From Pirellulales bacterium (lineage in GTDB: Bacteria; Planctomycetota; Planctomycetia; Pirellulales; PALSA-1355): a stretch of DNA of 64,000 nt. Below the pieces are notes generated by a model. It made no database searches. It was given only the letters and a program-made list of their open reading frames with translations, and had not been told where the DNA came from. Of this stretch, positions 42,491 through 51,043 are shown one piece after another (the stretch's first letter is position 1; the number at the start of each line of letters is the position of its first letter). The stretch spans positions 186,001 through 250,000 of the forward strand of contig JALHMI010000013.1 of NCBI GenBank assembly GCA_022844125.1, written 5' to 3'. The translations under genes were made by a program, and so were the position numbers.

Positions 42491-43384
42491 ATGCGTTTCT
42501 CGGAGCGGCTACTCGCCGCCTTGTTGTCGCTGCCCGGCGGACTGTTGTTCGCCAGCCACGCACAGGCGGATTTCACCCTAGTCGACAATTTCGAAGCATA
42601 TGTCGCCGGCTGCCCGATTCACGGGCAAGGGGACTGGCACGCCGAGCGCACTGGCGATCCGGTTTCTGCCGGCGTGACCGTCGATCCGTTAAATCCCACG
42701 AATCGCGTGATGAACATTGGTGACGGCGGCTTTGTCGGCGGCCGCCTTGGTCACCGCGAGACGATCAACACCGATTCTGCCCTGAAAATTACGCAAGGCA
42801 CGACCGCCACGCTGTTTTTTCGCCTGGCCTGGAACACAAGCGAGGTCGATCTGTCCGTTGGCATGACCGACGTTAACAATCCGATCAACGACGCGATCTT
42901 CAACTCCTTCACCCAGTTCGAAAGCCAGTTGCAACTCGCCTTTTCTCCGGGCTTCGACAAACTTGCCGCCCGCGATGGCGGGAGCTTCGACACGCTGACC
43001 ACCGCTGTCTCTCCGCTCGAGTGGTACAACGTCTGGATGGTGATCGACAACGCGGCGGACACGACACAGATGTTCTTACAGGGCGGAGCGTTCGCCGCAC
43101 CAACACTGCTCGACGCTGGCGGACAAACTTCTTTCGCGTTTCGAAATGGGGTCGCAGGCAACGACCTCGTCACTTTCTTCATCGCAACTGGCCGCAACAC
43201 GGATAATCTGCCGCCGAATCCCACCGAGAACATCGGGCCGGTCTATTTCGATGACCTTTATATCGACACGACGGGCGTCAATCTGGCGAACCCGGTGCCG
43301 GAGCCGGGCAGCATCGTGCTCGGGCTGCTCGGCGCGTGCACACTTGCCATCACGGCCTTTCGCTGCCGACGTCTGCGTCAATAA
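42491..43384 (+). CDS. exported PEP-CTERM protein of unknown function
   Basis: 297 residues. Signal peptide (LLAALLSLPGGLLFASHAQA), a beta-rich body beginning FTLVDNFEAYVAGCPIHGQG that reads like a concanavalin/laminin-G type jelly roll (VMNIGDGGFVGGRL, YNVWMVIDNAADTTQMFL, VYFDDLYIDTTG), and the C-terminal sorting signal VPEPGSIVLGLLGACTLA ending in an Arg-rich tail. The jelly-roll fold is an inference from strand pattern. ATG at 42491 is chosen with GAGAGG about 9 nt upstream. The last 7 bp overlap the end of the convergent permease gene. Confidence 0.82.
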   Translation: MRFSERLLAALLSLPGGLLFASHAQADFTLVDNFEAYVAGCPIHGQGDWHAERTGDPVSAGVTVDPLNPTNRVMNIGDGGFVGGRLGHRETINTDSALKITQGTTATLFFRLAWNTSEVDLSVGMTDVNNPINDAIFNSFTQFESQLQLAFSPGFDKLAARDGGSFDTLTTAVSPLEWYNVWMVIDNAADTTQMFLQGGAFAAPTLLDAGGQTSFAFRNGVAGNDLVTFFIATGRNTDNLPPNPTENIGPVYFDDLYIDTTGVNLANPVPEPGSIVLGLLGACTLAITAFRCRRLRQ

Positions 43385-45003
43385 TCCTGCCGCCAGCGGA
43401 GATTGAAGAGCCAACTCATCGCCGCCAGCAGCCCCCCATTGAACAGCACGTAAAACCCGATGAACCGGGCGAGAAAGCCCCAGTCTGGCGGCACGTATTC
43501 AATCTCCACAATGCGTGCGTCGATCGGCAGCTTGAATGCCGTCAGAAAAGGGCTCGCGAAGCTCAGTTCGCCAATCCAGCCGGTCGCCGACTCGCCCGGA
43601 AAGAAGTTCTGGGCGAAGAACGTCACCGCCACAGGCAGCGTGAACAACGTTACGATTGCCAGGTAAGTCGTCATCAGCGCGATCGACGTCTTGTGAAACA
43701 TCACGGAACCAAAGAGCGCGACCGTGGCCGTCGTCAGGCACACGATCAGCACGACGACGAAGTAGCCCAGCACGGCGGGCAGGTTCGACCAGTAGGCACT
43801 GACCATCACCGTCGCCAGCACTACGGGCCACATCAGAAACATCGTGAGCACGCTCGACACGCGCAGTCCTGATAGCAGTTTCGGCCACAGAATCTGCCCC
43901 GGCGAGAGGTTCGTCGTGAGCAGCAGATCGAGCGTCTCGCGTTCGCGTTCGCTGGTTACGCTGCCCGCCGAAAATACCGGCCCGACGAGCATATTGAACA
44001 AAATCACGTACGACAGATACCACGGCGCGAGATACGGCCAAACGTACAGGAAAAGCGCCATCAGCGGGATCGCCAGGAGCATGCTCACCTGGATCACGAC
44101 GCGGAGCATCAGCGTCCCCTGGCTGAAGATCTCGCTCCGCATCTCCTTGTCGAAGACCGGATTCGCGCCGTCCGGCAACAAATCCGTACGTTTCGTCGGT
44201 GCGAACAACCAATCGGGAAATTGATCACTCTGAATTACCAGGCCCAACGCTTCACGTGCTTCGGTCTCCAGGTCGACGACTTCTTTGCCTTCGCTGCCGA
44301 CGTCCGGTGGATGCAGGAGCCGGGCTGTGATGTTGCGGAACAGGCTAACGCAGATCGCCAGGCTGACGATCGGCAGGACGATCAGAGTCAGCAGCAGCCG
44401 GGCCTCGCCCTGACCTTCGAACAGCATCCACAGCGCGACGCCAGCCAGTGAGAGCGGGAGAATGATCAGGTAGGTGACAACCAGCGCCGAGGATGTTCGG
44501 GCGAAGTAACTGCTGGCCCAAAGGCTGATCATGCCGAACGTGAGCACCGAGAGCACAAGTCCCAGGTACATCGCCAGGACTTCGTACAGCGAGACTCCTC
44601 CCAGCGGCAGGCAGAGCATCACGATCGGCAGCGACGCCACGATCAGGAGTAGCAAGTGGCAGAGCGAGGCGAGCAGTTTACCGAGCACAATCGCGCCCGG
44701 CTTCAGCGGGCTGGCCAGCAGCATCTCGTAGCTCTTGCGTTCCTTCTCACCGGTGATCGAGCCTGCCGCAAAGCTCGGCGCCATGAGCGAAGCGAGCAGA
44801 TACTGACCCAGGAACACCAGGTTTACCAGCCGCCGAGCGGCTTCAGGATTAGTCGTTAGATCAAGCTGTCGTTCCTGCGGCCATGCCAACAGCACGACCA
44901 GCCCCAACAGTCCCAAATACACAAACAGCAACATGAACGCCCGCGACATGCGGAGGTTCGTCACGAGTTCGCGCTGCAGGACAGGGTTTTCGAGAAGGTA
45001 CAT
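43378..45003 (-). CDS. ABC-2 type transporter permease, duplicated
   Basis: 541 residues with about 12 helices in two similar halves. Both halves carry the same permease signature: PSFAAGSITGEKERKSYEMLLASPL in the first and PVFSAGSVTSERERETLDLLLTT in the second (shared AGSxTxExER). A hydrophilic linker of about 80 residues lies between them. Such two-in-one permeases work with a separate ATPase, which is not adjacent here. Substrate unknown. ATG at 45003 without a clear ribosome-binding site. The stop lies inside the end of the convergent PEP-CTERM gene (7-bp overlap). Confidence 0.85.
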   Translation of the reverse strand: MYLLENPVLQRELVTNLRMSRAFMLLFVYLGLLGLVVLLAWPQERQLDLTTNPEAARRLVNLVFLGQYLLASLMAPSFAAGSITGEKERKSYEMLLASPLKPGAIVLGKLLASLCHLLLLIVASLPIVMLCLPLGGVSLYEVLAMYLGLVLSVLTFGMISLWASSYFARTSSALVVTYLIILPLSLAGVALWMLFEGQGEARLLLTLIVLPIVSLAICVSLFRNITARLLHPPDVGSEGKEVVDLETEAREALGLVIQSDQFPDWLFAPTKRTDLLPDGANPVFDKEMRSEIFSQGTLMLRVVIQVSMLLAIPLMALFLYVWPYLAPWYLSYVILFNMLVGPVFSAGSVTSERERETLDLLLTTNLSPGQILWPKLLSGLRVSSVLTMFLMWPVVLATVMVSAYWSNLPAVLGYFVVVLIVCLTTATVALFGSVMFHKTSIALMTTYLAIVTLFTLPVAVTFFAQNFFPGESATGWIGELSFASPFLTAFKLPIDARIVEIEYVPPDWGFLARFIGFYVLFNGGLLAAMSWLFNLRWRQDY

Positions 45004-45063
45004 GCGAGCGTTACCGGACTAGTCCCAACGTGCCGGCGCCCCTGACGCCTGCGGACCAACTCA

Positions 45064-45870
45064 TCATATCGTGGCCGGAGCTGATGTGCTGCCTGCAGTG
45101 GGTTTTCGGGCGTCGCTTTCGATCGGATCTGGCCACCGGGTGCGGATCGCCGCGATCACGGCCACGCCGCCCACAGCCCAGACCGCGACGATGCCTTCAA
45201 TGATCCACAGGTGCAAGGGCGGTCCGAGGAAGCCGTGCGTGTGAGCTAAGGTCGCGACGCCGTCAATCGCGCTCTTGTAAACCAGCGCCCACCAAAACCA
45301 GCGGGCGAGTGGCATACGGGCCGCATAGAAAACCATGACGCAGGTTGCCAGGTGCCCCAGGCAGGTAAAAAATCGTTCAGAAATGGGCGCAAGCTGCACG
45401 ACCAAAAGATCGGCCTTGGCGAGTTCCGTTAGCGCCACTTCAGGCAGAACGTCAGGAGAGAACATTCCCAACAAGGCGGCCGTGAGCGAGCCGACGCCGA
45501 GTAGGAGCGATTCGATGGCGCCAAAGCCGATACCGAAGGCGACGACGCGCGACCAGGGTACAAGCGCCAATCGCGTATAACGCAGAACGATCCAGACAAG
45601 CAGCACTTCGGTCAGGCCGGTCATAAGGCCGCCGTACAGAAACAACAGGATTGCTTTCCAGGGTTCGGCAAGTTCAGCGGTTGCATTCAGAACTAAGGGA
45701 TTGACCGGAATCGCAAACGCAAACTTCACCGCGACCGTGACCACCCAACCGAGCATCCCCAGCAGCAAATATCCCCAGCCCAGGCGGCGGAACAGGGCGT
45801 AGGCAACGAAGCCTAACGCGACGGCGATCATCCCCACTCCGCCCAGGAGCGCAACAGGGGAAAGTGCCAT
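45064..45870 (-). CDS. YhfC family putative intramembrane protease
   Basis: 268 residues, about seven helices. It resembles the YhfC family of glutamic-type intramembrane proteases: FLYGGLMTGLTEVLLVWIVL, VVAFGIGFGAIESLLLGVG with the conserved Glu, and FTCLGHLATCVMVFYA with a His in a later helix. Proteolytic activity is inferred from family placement. The frame is open to an ATG at 45930 that has its own AAGGGAAG site; 45870 is preferred because the family begins directly with a helix and GGAG lies 9 nt upstream. It is 60 bp upstream of the ABC permease gene on the same strand, so an operon is possible. Confidence 0.7.
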   Translation of the reverse strand: MALSPVALLGGVGMIAVALGFVAYALFRRLGWGYLLLGMLGWVVTVAVKFAFAIPVNPLVLNATAELAEPWKAILLFLYGGLMTGLTEVLLVWIVLRYTRLALVPWSRVVAFGIGFGAIESLLLGVGSLTAALLGMFSPDVLPEVALTELAKADLLVVQLAPISERFFTCLGHLATCVMVFYAARMPLARWFWWALVYKSAIDGVATLAHTHGFLGPPLHLWIIEGIVAVWAVGGVAVIAAIRTRWPDPIESDARKPTAGSTSAPATI

Positions 45871-46027
45871 CGGCGAAGACTCCGTTGAAGAAAAGCAAAG
45901 TCTGACTAGCTCGTGGAAGGCGTATGGCATTCTATTTCTTCCCTTGGCTAGGAATCTTGCAGCGCATTAATCTCACGCCAGTCCACTTCGCGAAATGAAG
46001 AACTCCCGAAGGAAGATGCGAGCCCGG

Positions 46028-47113
46028 CTAAACTGCCGTTACAACGAGCATGATCATCTTCGCGAGCGTGCTCAGATAATCCTCGCTCGTCAGCCCGTCA
46101 ACGGTCGGCTCGGCAAGTCGGGTGCGTCCATCGACAGCGCCGGCGGCAACCAGAGTCTCTAGCAGAAGCTGCTGCCCGGCGGGCTGAAGCCAGGGACTGG
46201 TGAGCTTCTGCCCACGCAGATTCGCGACAGCCAAGGCCAGTGCATACGCCCCCCAATTGCTCGTCCCGGCGAGCAACGCCATGTCCGCGGCCACGCGACA
46301 GCAGATCTTGCCGGCTGGGCCCGTGGCGATTGAGGCCACCAGATCTTCCCACAAAAAGGTCCCCATTCCGAGTTCATTGCCCCCGTCACCAATCGCAATC
46401 GTCGTGATCGGCAGATTCAGCTCCGTGATGAGCTCAAACAACCGATGCGTTGGCGCGACGTGCACGTGGAGTGGTTCGCCCCGCATGTTGTGGCACCGAT
46501 CGCGGTCATCCTCCGGCACTGCCGTCTGAAAGGTCTCCAGCGGAATCGGCACGGGGCGCCGCTGGCCCTGAAACGATTCGACCGTGTGGCTTGGACCGGG
46601 GCGTTCGATGGCTATGAAGTGACTCCATGGCGAACCGGACCGGCGCATAAATTGCGCAAGCCAGCTTTCGCACTCCGCACTTGAAGCAGAATAGATTGGC
46701 AGCGGGCAGGCGTGCACGATGCCGGGATCGATCCCCATACAGGTCGCACCGGCCTGAAGAATTGGCGCCGCAGCCGGATCGGTCACGATTGCCACGCTGA
46801 CTCCAAGCGACTGCAGGACTTCGGCCAGATATAGCGCGCCGGGTGGTCCATCCGTTTCAGCGGTGACACGATCGGCGAGGTCAATTGGAAATCCTGTGAT
46901 GATGGCCACGGCCCGGGCGTGGGCAGCGAGTTCCCGACTGCCTAATTGAAGCGCACCAGCATCGAGTGGTTCGCCCGCGCTCAAGAAGCTGGCCAGTCCG
47001 CGGCCGCCGGGATCACGATGCGTCAACGACTCGAGTTCGCGCCAGGGAATTCTGGCCGCGGCGGCAGATAGTTGCGTGCTCGTTAACGGTCGGTTCGACG
47101 AGTCGTTGGGCAT
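46028..47113 (-). CDS. D-glutamate cyclase-like (DUF4392) protein
   Basis: 361 residues. The body matches the glutamate cyclase domain found at the C-terminus of vertebrate DGLUCY: AVAIITGFPIDLADRVTAETDGPPGALYLAEVL, with key residues TGFPI, ETDGPPG, then FIAIERPG, IAIGDGGNELGMG and SNWGAYALALAV. The reaction would turn D-glutamate into 5-oxo-D-proline. The first 60 residues are not part of the domain. The ATG at 47113 is chosen over the longer frame to 47227, whose extra sequence looks non-coding. Divergent from the respiratory operon; no link to it is evident. Confidence 0.8.
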   Translation of the reverse strand: MPNDSSNRPLTSTQLSAAAARIPWRELESLTHRDPGGRGLASFLSAGEPLDAGALQLGSRELAAHARAVAIITGFPIDLADRVTAETDGPPGALYLAEVLQSLGVSVAIVTDPAAAPILQAGATCMGIDPGIVHACPLPIYSASSAECESWLAQFMRRSGSPWSHFIAIERPGPSHTVESFQGQRRPVPIPLETFQTAVPEDDRDRCHNMRGEPLHVHVAPTHRLFELITELNLPITTIAIGDGGNELGMGTFLWEDLVASIATGPAGKICCRVAADMALLAGTSNWGAYALALAVANLRGQKLTSPWLQPAGQQLLLETLVAAGAVDGRTRLAEPTVDGLTSEDYLSTLAKMIMLVVTAV

Positions 47114-47381
47114 CAGAATCGTTAGGGCTCGAAGGTCGCGCGGCGAATTGCTACGATAATACCGCGATGGCAGCGCGAGCCGCGTCGGCGTGGGATGAAA
47201 AACTTTGCCGCCTACTCGAGGTGGCAAAGCGAGCGCGTCTGCGGTTTACCGACTAGGGACTGAGCAAAGACGCCCCGACAATCGTCGAGAAGGGTGGTAA
47301 ATCAGCCCACTACCCCCACGGGGTGGTACGGACGTTGCAGGATGCCAGCCGGCGCATGTTGTTGATAGGAAAAGGGGTGGG

Positions 47382-47411
47382 TTGACAGCGACCGGGAAAG
47401 TGAGTTACAAA
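47382..47411 (+). promoter_or_regulatory. candidate promoter of the Rieske-cytochrome b-oxidase operon
   Basis: A perfect -35 box TTGACA (47382-47387) and a 4/6 -10 box TACAAA (47406-47411) are 18 bp apart. It points into the Rieske gene and would give a leader of about 170 nt that includes the hairpin at 47436. Best promoter match in the window. Confidence 0.55.
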
Positions 47412-47435
47412 TTAAGGTAGATCGTGAAAAATGTC

Positions 47436-47460
47436 ACAATCCTGCTCACCGCAGGATTGT
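47436..47460 (+). promoter_or_regulatory. perfect 10-bp inverted repeat in the operon leader
   Basis: ACAATCCTGC (47436-47445), 5-nt spacer TCACC, then GCAGGATTGT (47451-47460). The symmetry is exact over 20 bases. Placed about 25 bp after the predicted -10, it could be a dimeric repressor operator or an RNA hairpin in the leader. No T tract follows, so it is not a terminator. Confidence 0.6.
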
Positions 47461-47591
47461 CGGCATTTCCAGGGGCTTTTCTCACCGGGCACACGCACTT
47501 CACAGGCGACCCTGCCGGCTCGAAGCTTCCCACCTCGATCGATCTCTCGCATGACGTTGATAGCAGCAGTCACGCCTCTAGGGTGTAGGGC

Positions 47592-48641
47592 ATGGCCGAA
47601 AAGAAAAAGTTGTCCGTAGCCGAGATTCTGGCTGCGGCTCGTAAACAAGATAGTGGTGGGGCCGCGGCAGATAAACCTGCCAGCGAGCCGGCGCCCGAGG
47701 CCGCTGCGCCACAGGCTCCGGCCGCGCCGCAGCCATCGGCCGCGAAGCCAAAGCCTGCAGCCAAGCCGGGCGGAGCACGCATGAGCGTCGCCGAGATGAT
47801 GGCGGCAGCTCGCGCTGAAAAGGCCGCCGGCGCCGCCGCTCCGAAGCCTGCTGCCGAAGCAGTTCCCAAGCCCGCGCCTGCCAAGAAAGAGCCCGTCGCC
47901 AAGAAAGAGACTGTGCCGGCTGAGCCCGCCGAGCCTAAAGACACCAGCAGCATTCTGGCTGCCGCGCGAAGCGCGACTAAGCCGGGCCCCATGAGCAAGG
48001 CCGAAGCGGCCGCGAAAGCTCCAGCCGCCAAGGCCGCTGCCCCGGCGAAGCCGAAGATCGTCGTGCCGCCGATGCCGGCCAAGCCAGACTACGCCAAGCC
48101 CAAGGCGAAGTCGGCCGCCGAGGCGGCAACCGATCGTCGCAGCTTCCTGACGACCGTTATGCTCGGTTCATTCCTGGGCATTGGCTTCACGTCGCTGGCG
48201 ACCACGTTCGGACTCTGGACGCTCGGCGTCGCCCGCTTCATGTTCCCGAACGTGCTGATGGAACCGCCGAGCCAGTTCAAGGTCGGCTTTCCGAGCAACT
48301 TCGCGCCGGGGCAAGTCGAGACGAAGTTCATCGCCCAGTTCGGCGTGTGGATCGTCAATTTCGAATACAACGGTCAGGCGGAAATCTATGCGTTGCGCTC
48401 GGTCTGCACGCATTTGGGTTGCACGCCCAACTGGCTGGAAGGCGAGCAGAAATTCAAGTGTCCCTGCCACGGCAGCGGATTCTACAAAGACGGCATCAAC
48501 TTCGAGGGACCGGCTCCCCGGCCACTCGAACGGTATGCCATTCGGGTCGCCGATGACGGCCAGTTGGAAGTCGACAAGAGCCGCCTCTTTCAGGAAGAAC
48601 TTGGGCAGTGGAACGATCCTGCTTCGTTCGTCGCGGTCTAG
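47592..48641 (+). CDS. Rieske iron-sulfur protein with long repetitive N-terminal extension
   Basis: 349 residues. The [2Fe-2S] motifs CTHLGC (272-277) and CPCHGSGF (290-297) are complete, so it should pass electrons from quinol at the Qo site. A twin-arginine signal (TDRRSFL, 180-186) and helix (to about 213) precede the Rieske domain. Before that lie 180 Ala/Pro/Lys-rich residues, normally absent, which hold three copies of a short motif: LSVAEILAAAR (7-17), MSVAEMMAAAR (64-74) and TSSILAAAR (118-126). This part should stay cytoplasmic. ATG at 47592. First gene of the respiratory operon; cytochrome b follows after 197 bp. Confidence 0.93.
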   Translation: MAEKKKLSVAEILAAARKQDSGGAAADKPASEPAPEAAAPQAPAAPQPSAAKPKPAAKPGGARMSVAEMMAAARAEKAAGAAAPKPAAEAVPKPAPAKKEPVAKKETVPAEPAEPKDTSSILAAARSATKPGPMSKAEAAAKAPAAKAAAPAKPKIVVPPMPAKPDYAKPKAKSAAEAATDRRSFLTTVMLGSFLGIGFTSLATTFGLWTLGVARFMFPNVLMEPPSQFKVGFPSNFAPGQVETKFIAQFGVWIVNFEYNGQAEIYALRSVCTHLGCTPNWLEGEQKFKCPCHGSGFYKDGINFEGPAPRPLERYAIRVADDGQLEVDKSRLFQEELGQWNDPASFVAV

Positions 48642-48838
48642 TTGCGGGCCGTTGTCGCCCCCAGCGGCCGCGCTGCGCACCTGCGGAAGCAGTGAAGGCC
48701 TGCGGCGGCGTGCCAGTCGTGTGCCAAGTTGTTCGCGAAGCATCGGTTTCCCGGCCAGCAGCAGTCCAACGGCGTTAAGTTCCGATAGTCAAACTCCAGT
48801 GCATTTTGATTCCCCTCCAGAAGGCGCGGTAGCAAACG

Positions 48839-49612
48839 ATGTCCATTGGTGAAATGATCCGCGAGTCGCAGGTGTGGAAGAGCATCTTCCGTCACCCCAT
48901 GCCGCAGGATCGCCGCAATCGCATTGTGGTGATGCTGACGAACTTCTTCCTGCACTTGCATCCCGTGTCGATCAAGAAGCAGGGCATCGCCCTCAGCTAT
49001 ACCTGGTGCATGGGCGGCGTGACGTTCTTCCTGTTCCTGGTCGAGACCGTCACTGGCGTGCTCCTGATGTTCTACTACCGGCCGACGCTGGAGTGGGCCT
49101 ACAACGACATTCTCGCCTTGCGCGACGTTACCTCGCTGGGCATCTTGCGCGAGGTGCATCGCTGGGGCGCTCACGCGATGGTGATTACCGTCTGGCTCCA
49201 CATGTACCGCGTGTTTTTGACGGGTAGTTATAAACCCCCGCGCGAATTCAACTGGGTCATCGGGGTGATCCTGCTACTGCTAACCCTGCTTTTATCTTTC
49301 ACCGGCTACCTGTTGCCCTGGGATCAGCTCGCGATCTGGGCCATCACGGTCGGTTCGAATATGGCCCGGGCCACGCCCATTTTGGGTCACGAGGGTCCCG
49401 GCCAACAGCTCCTGAATATTCAGGGGATCGACATGATCACCAACGCCTCGGACGCGCGGTTTGCCCTGTTGGGTGCGCGGTTCGTCGGCGAAGAGACTTT
49501 GAATCGTTTTTATATTTTGCACTGCATCGCCATACCCTTGGGTGTGGCGCTGCTGCTGGCGATCCATTTCTGGCGTGTGCGCAAGGATGGCGGCATCAGC
49601 GGACCGCTGTAA
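48839..49612 (+). CDS. cytochrome b (b6-type, N-terminal half)
   Basis: 257 residues, four helices. Quinol oxidation and reduction core of the bc complex in the inner membrane. Heme ligands are in [11 protein letters not shown] and WLHMYRVF on one helix (His pair with 13 residues between) and in [11 protein letters not shown] and LLAIHFWR on another (14 between). The 14-residue spacing is the cytochrome b6 pattern. Cys57 in SYTWCMGG aligns by context with the b6 cysteine that binds heme ci. The Qo-side helix has [11 protein letters not shown]. The C-terminal half is on a separate gene, as in b6f. Ribosome-binding site weak (AAGG). Confidence 0.93.
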   Translation: MSIGEMIRESQVWKSIFRHPMPQDRRNRIVVMLTNFFLHLHPVSIKKQGIALSYTWCMGGVTFFLFLVETVTGVLLMFYYRPTLEWAYNDILALRDVTSLGILREVHRWGAHAMVITVWLHMYRVFLTGSYKPPREFNWVIGVILLLLTLLLSFTGYLLPWDQLAIWAITVGSNMARATPILGHEGPGQQLLNIQGIDMITNASDARFALLGARFVGEETLNRFYILHCIAIPLGVALLLAIHFWRVRKDGGISGPL

Positions 49613-49677
49613 GCAAGCGGACCGCGTTGCGGAAGTAGCCAGTCGATCTTCGGGGCGACTCAACGAGCAAAACAACT

Positions 49678-51000
49678 ATGCACGGTGTATCGGAAGCCGA
49701 CTTCCTGCGTGGTATCTCGCCGTTTCTGGGCGGGTTCTATCTGTTCCTCGGCATGGTCAACGGCATCTTTGCCTACCATCTGTGGCACAACCTGCACCGT
49801 ACGCGCGACGCCATTATTTGGATTGTCGTATCCATGTTTCTGGTGGTCATCGCCGCAGCGGCCATGGGGGGCAGTCCGCCGGGCCTGCCGCTGTCGCTCC
49901 GCAACTTTGCCAACTGGGCCACCGGGCCGGTCATTTACAGCGTAGGCACCACGGCGCTGCTGGTCGCGGCTTACCTGCTGCGCACCTGGCTCGTACGGCC
50001 GATGGTCGGCTGGTCGCTGCTGATGTTCTCGCTCGTGCTGCTTGGGTTTTCGATTGCCGAGCCGAACTTCGCGGCGATCGTTACCAAGCCGGACAACGTG
50101 CCGATCGTGGGCCTGGTGTTCCTGCTGGGTTTCTTTACCTGGATCGCAACCGCCAAGGCGGTCGAAAACGACCGCCGCGACGCGGAAGGCCTGCCACCGA
50201 CCGAGAAGCTCGACGACGAGAAGGTCCTGGTCTGGCCGGATCTGGTCTATACCGAGCTGATCTGCATGATCGCCCTGACCGCGTTTCTCGTGGTCTGGGC
50301 CATCGCCCTGCAAGCTCCGCTGGAAGAACCCGCCTCGAGCGTGAAGACGCCGAACCCGTCGAAGGCTCCCTGGTACTTCCTCGGCCTGCAGGAAATGCTG
50401 GTCTACTACGACCCGTGGATGGCGGGCGTGGTGCTGCCGAGCCTGGTGCTCGTGGGCCTGGCCGCAATCCCGTACCTCGACTTCAACAAGAAGGGGAACG
50501 GCTACTACACAATCAACCAGCGCAAATTCGCTTACCTCGTGTTCCAGTTCGGATTCCTTGAACTGTGGATCACGCTGATCATTCTGGGCACGTTTTTCCG
50601 CGGTCCGAACTGGAACATCTTCGGCCCGTTCGAGTACTGGGATCCGCACAAGGTGCTCGCGCTCAATAACGTCGATCTGTCGCAGTACTTCTGGATCATG
50701 TTCATGGGGCAGTCGCTTCCCAAGGCGCCGCCCGATGCGACGCTTATCCAGCAACTCGGGACGATCCTGCTGCGCGAATGGCTGGGGATCGTGCTGGTAC
50801 TGGCCTACTTCATCGCGCTACCGCCATTGATGGCGACCACGATCTTCCGCGGGTTCTTCGCCAAGATGGGCTTCATCCGCTTCATGCTGATGGCGAACCT
50901 GCTGCTGTTCATGGCCTCGCTCCCGATCAAGATGGTGCTTCGCTGGACGGTGAACCTCAAGTACATCATCTCGATTCCCGAATTCTTCCTGAACTTCTAA
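49678..51000 (+). CDS. extended subunit-IV-like cytochrome b C-terminal protein (10 TM)
   Basis: 440 residues with about ten predicted helices. The C-terminal half, from YTELICMIALTAFLVVWAIAL on, is the subunit-IV/PetD part of cytochrome b. The Qo loop is KAPWYFLGLQEML, where APWY replaces the common PEWY; variants of this motif are associated with low-potential quinols such as menaquinone. The N-terminal 190 residues add about five helices (FLGGFYLFLGMVNGIFAYH, AIIWIVVSMFLVVIAAAAM and others) not present in PetD (about 160 residues). It lies 65 bp after the b6-type gene and 43 bp before the giant cytochrome gene. Confidence 0.85.
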   Translation: MHGVSEADFLRGISPFLGGFYLFLGMVNGIFAYHLWHNLHRTRDAIIWIVVSMFLVVIAAAAMGGSPPGLPLSLRNFANWATGPVIYSVGTTALLVAAYLLRTWLVRPMVGWSLLMFSLVLLGFSIAEPNFAAIVTKPDNVPIVGLVFLLGFFTWIATAKAVENDRRDAEGLPPTEKLDDEKVLVWPDLVYTELICMIALTAFLVVWAIALQAPLEEPASSVKTPNPSKAPWYFLGLQEMLVYYDPWMAGVVLPSLVLVGLAAIPYLDFNKKGNGYYTINQRKFAYLVFQFGFLELWITLIILGTFFRGPNWNIFGPFEYWDPHKVLALNNVDLSQYFWIMFMGQSLPKAPPDATLIQQLGTILLREWLGIVLVLAYFIALPPLMATTIFRGFFAKMGFIRFMLMANLLLFMASLPIKMVLRWTVNLKYIISIPEFFLNF

Positions 51001-51043
51001 GCACATTGCTTTTGACGCGCACCCACAGCGCGAGATACCGACT

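Larger units (their letters stand above)
47114..47591. other. divergent control region of the respiratory operon
   Basis: 478 bp between the cyclase-like gene and the Rieske gene, without a defensible gene. It holds a stem ACTACCCC (47309-47316) / GGGGTGGT (47320-47327) with one G-U pair in RNA, a promoter (47382-47411) and a perfect hairpin (47436-47460), the latter two listed separately. About 130 nt from the hairpin to the start codon contain nothing recognised. Confidence 0.5.

Noticed and set aside
43378-43384. Possible frameshift or misassembly where the PEP-CTERM and ABC permease genes overlap
   Set aside because: Both proteins end with family-like C-termini (PEP-CTERM Arg tail; helix plus short tail), so a true 7-bp convergent overlap is the simpler reading.
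47431-47619. 62-codon frame in the leader of the Rieske gene
   Set aside because: No ribosome-binding site. The leader hairpin is better explained as a regulatory element. A leader peptide cannot be fully excluded.
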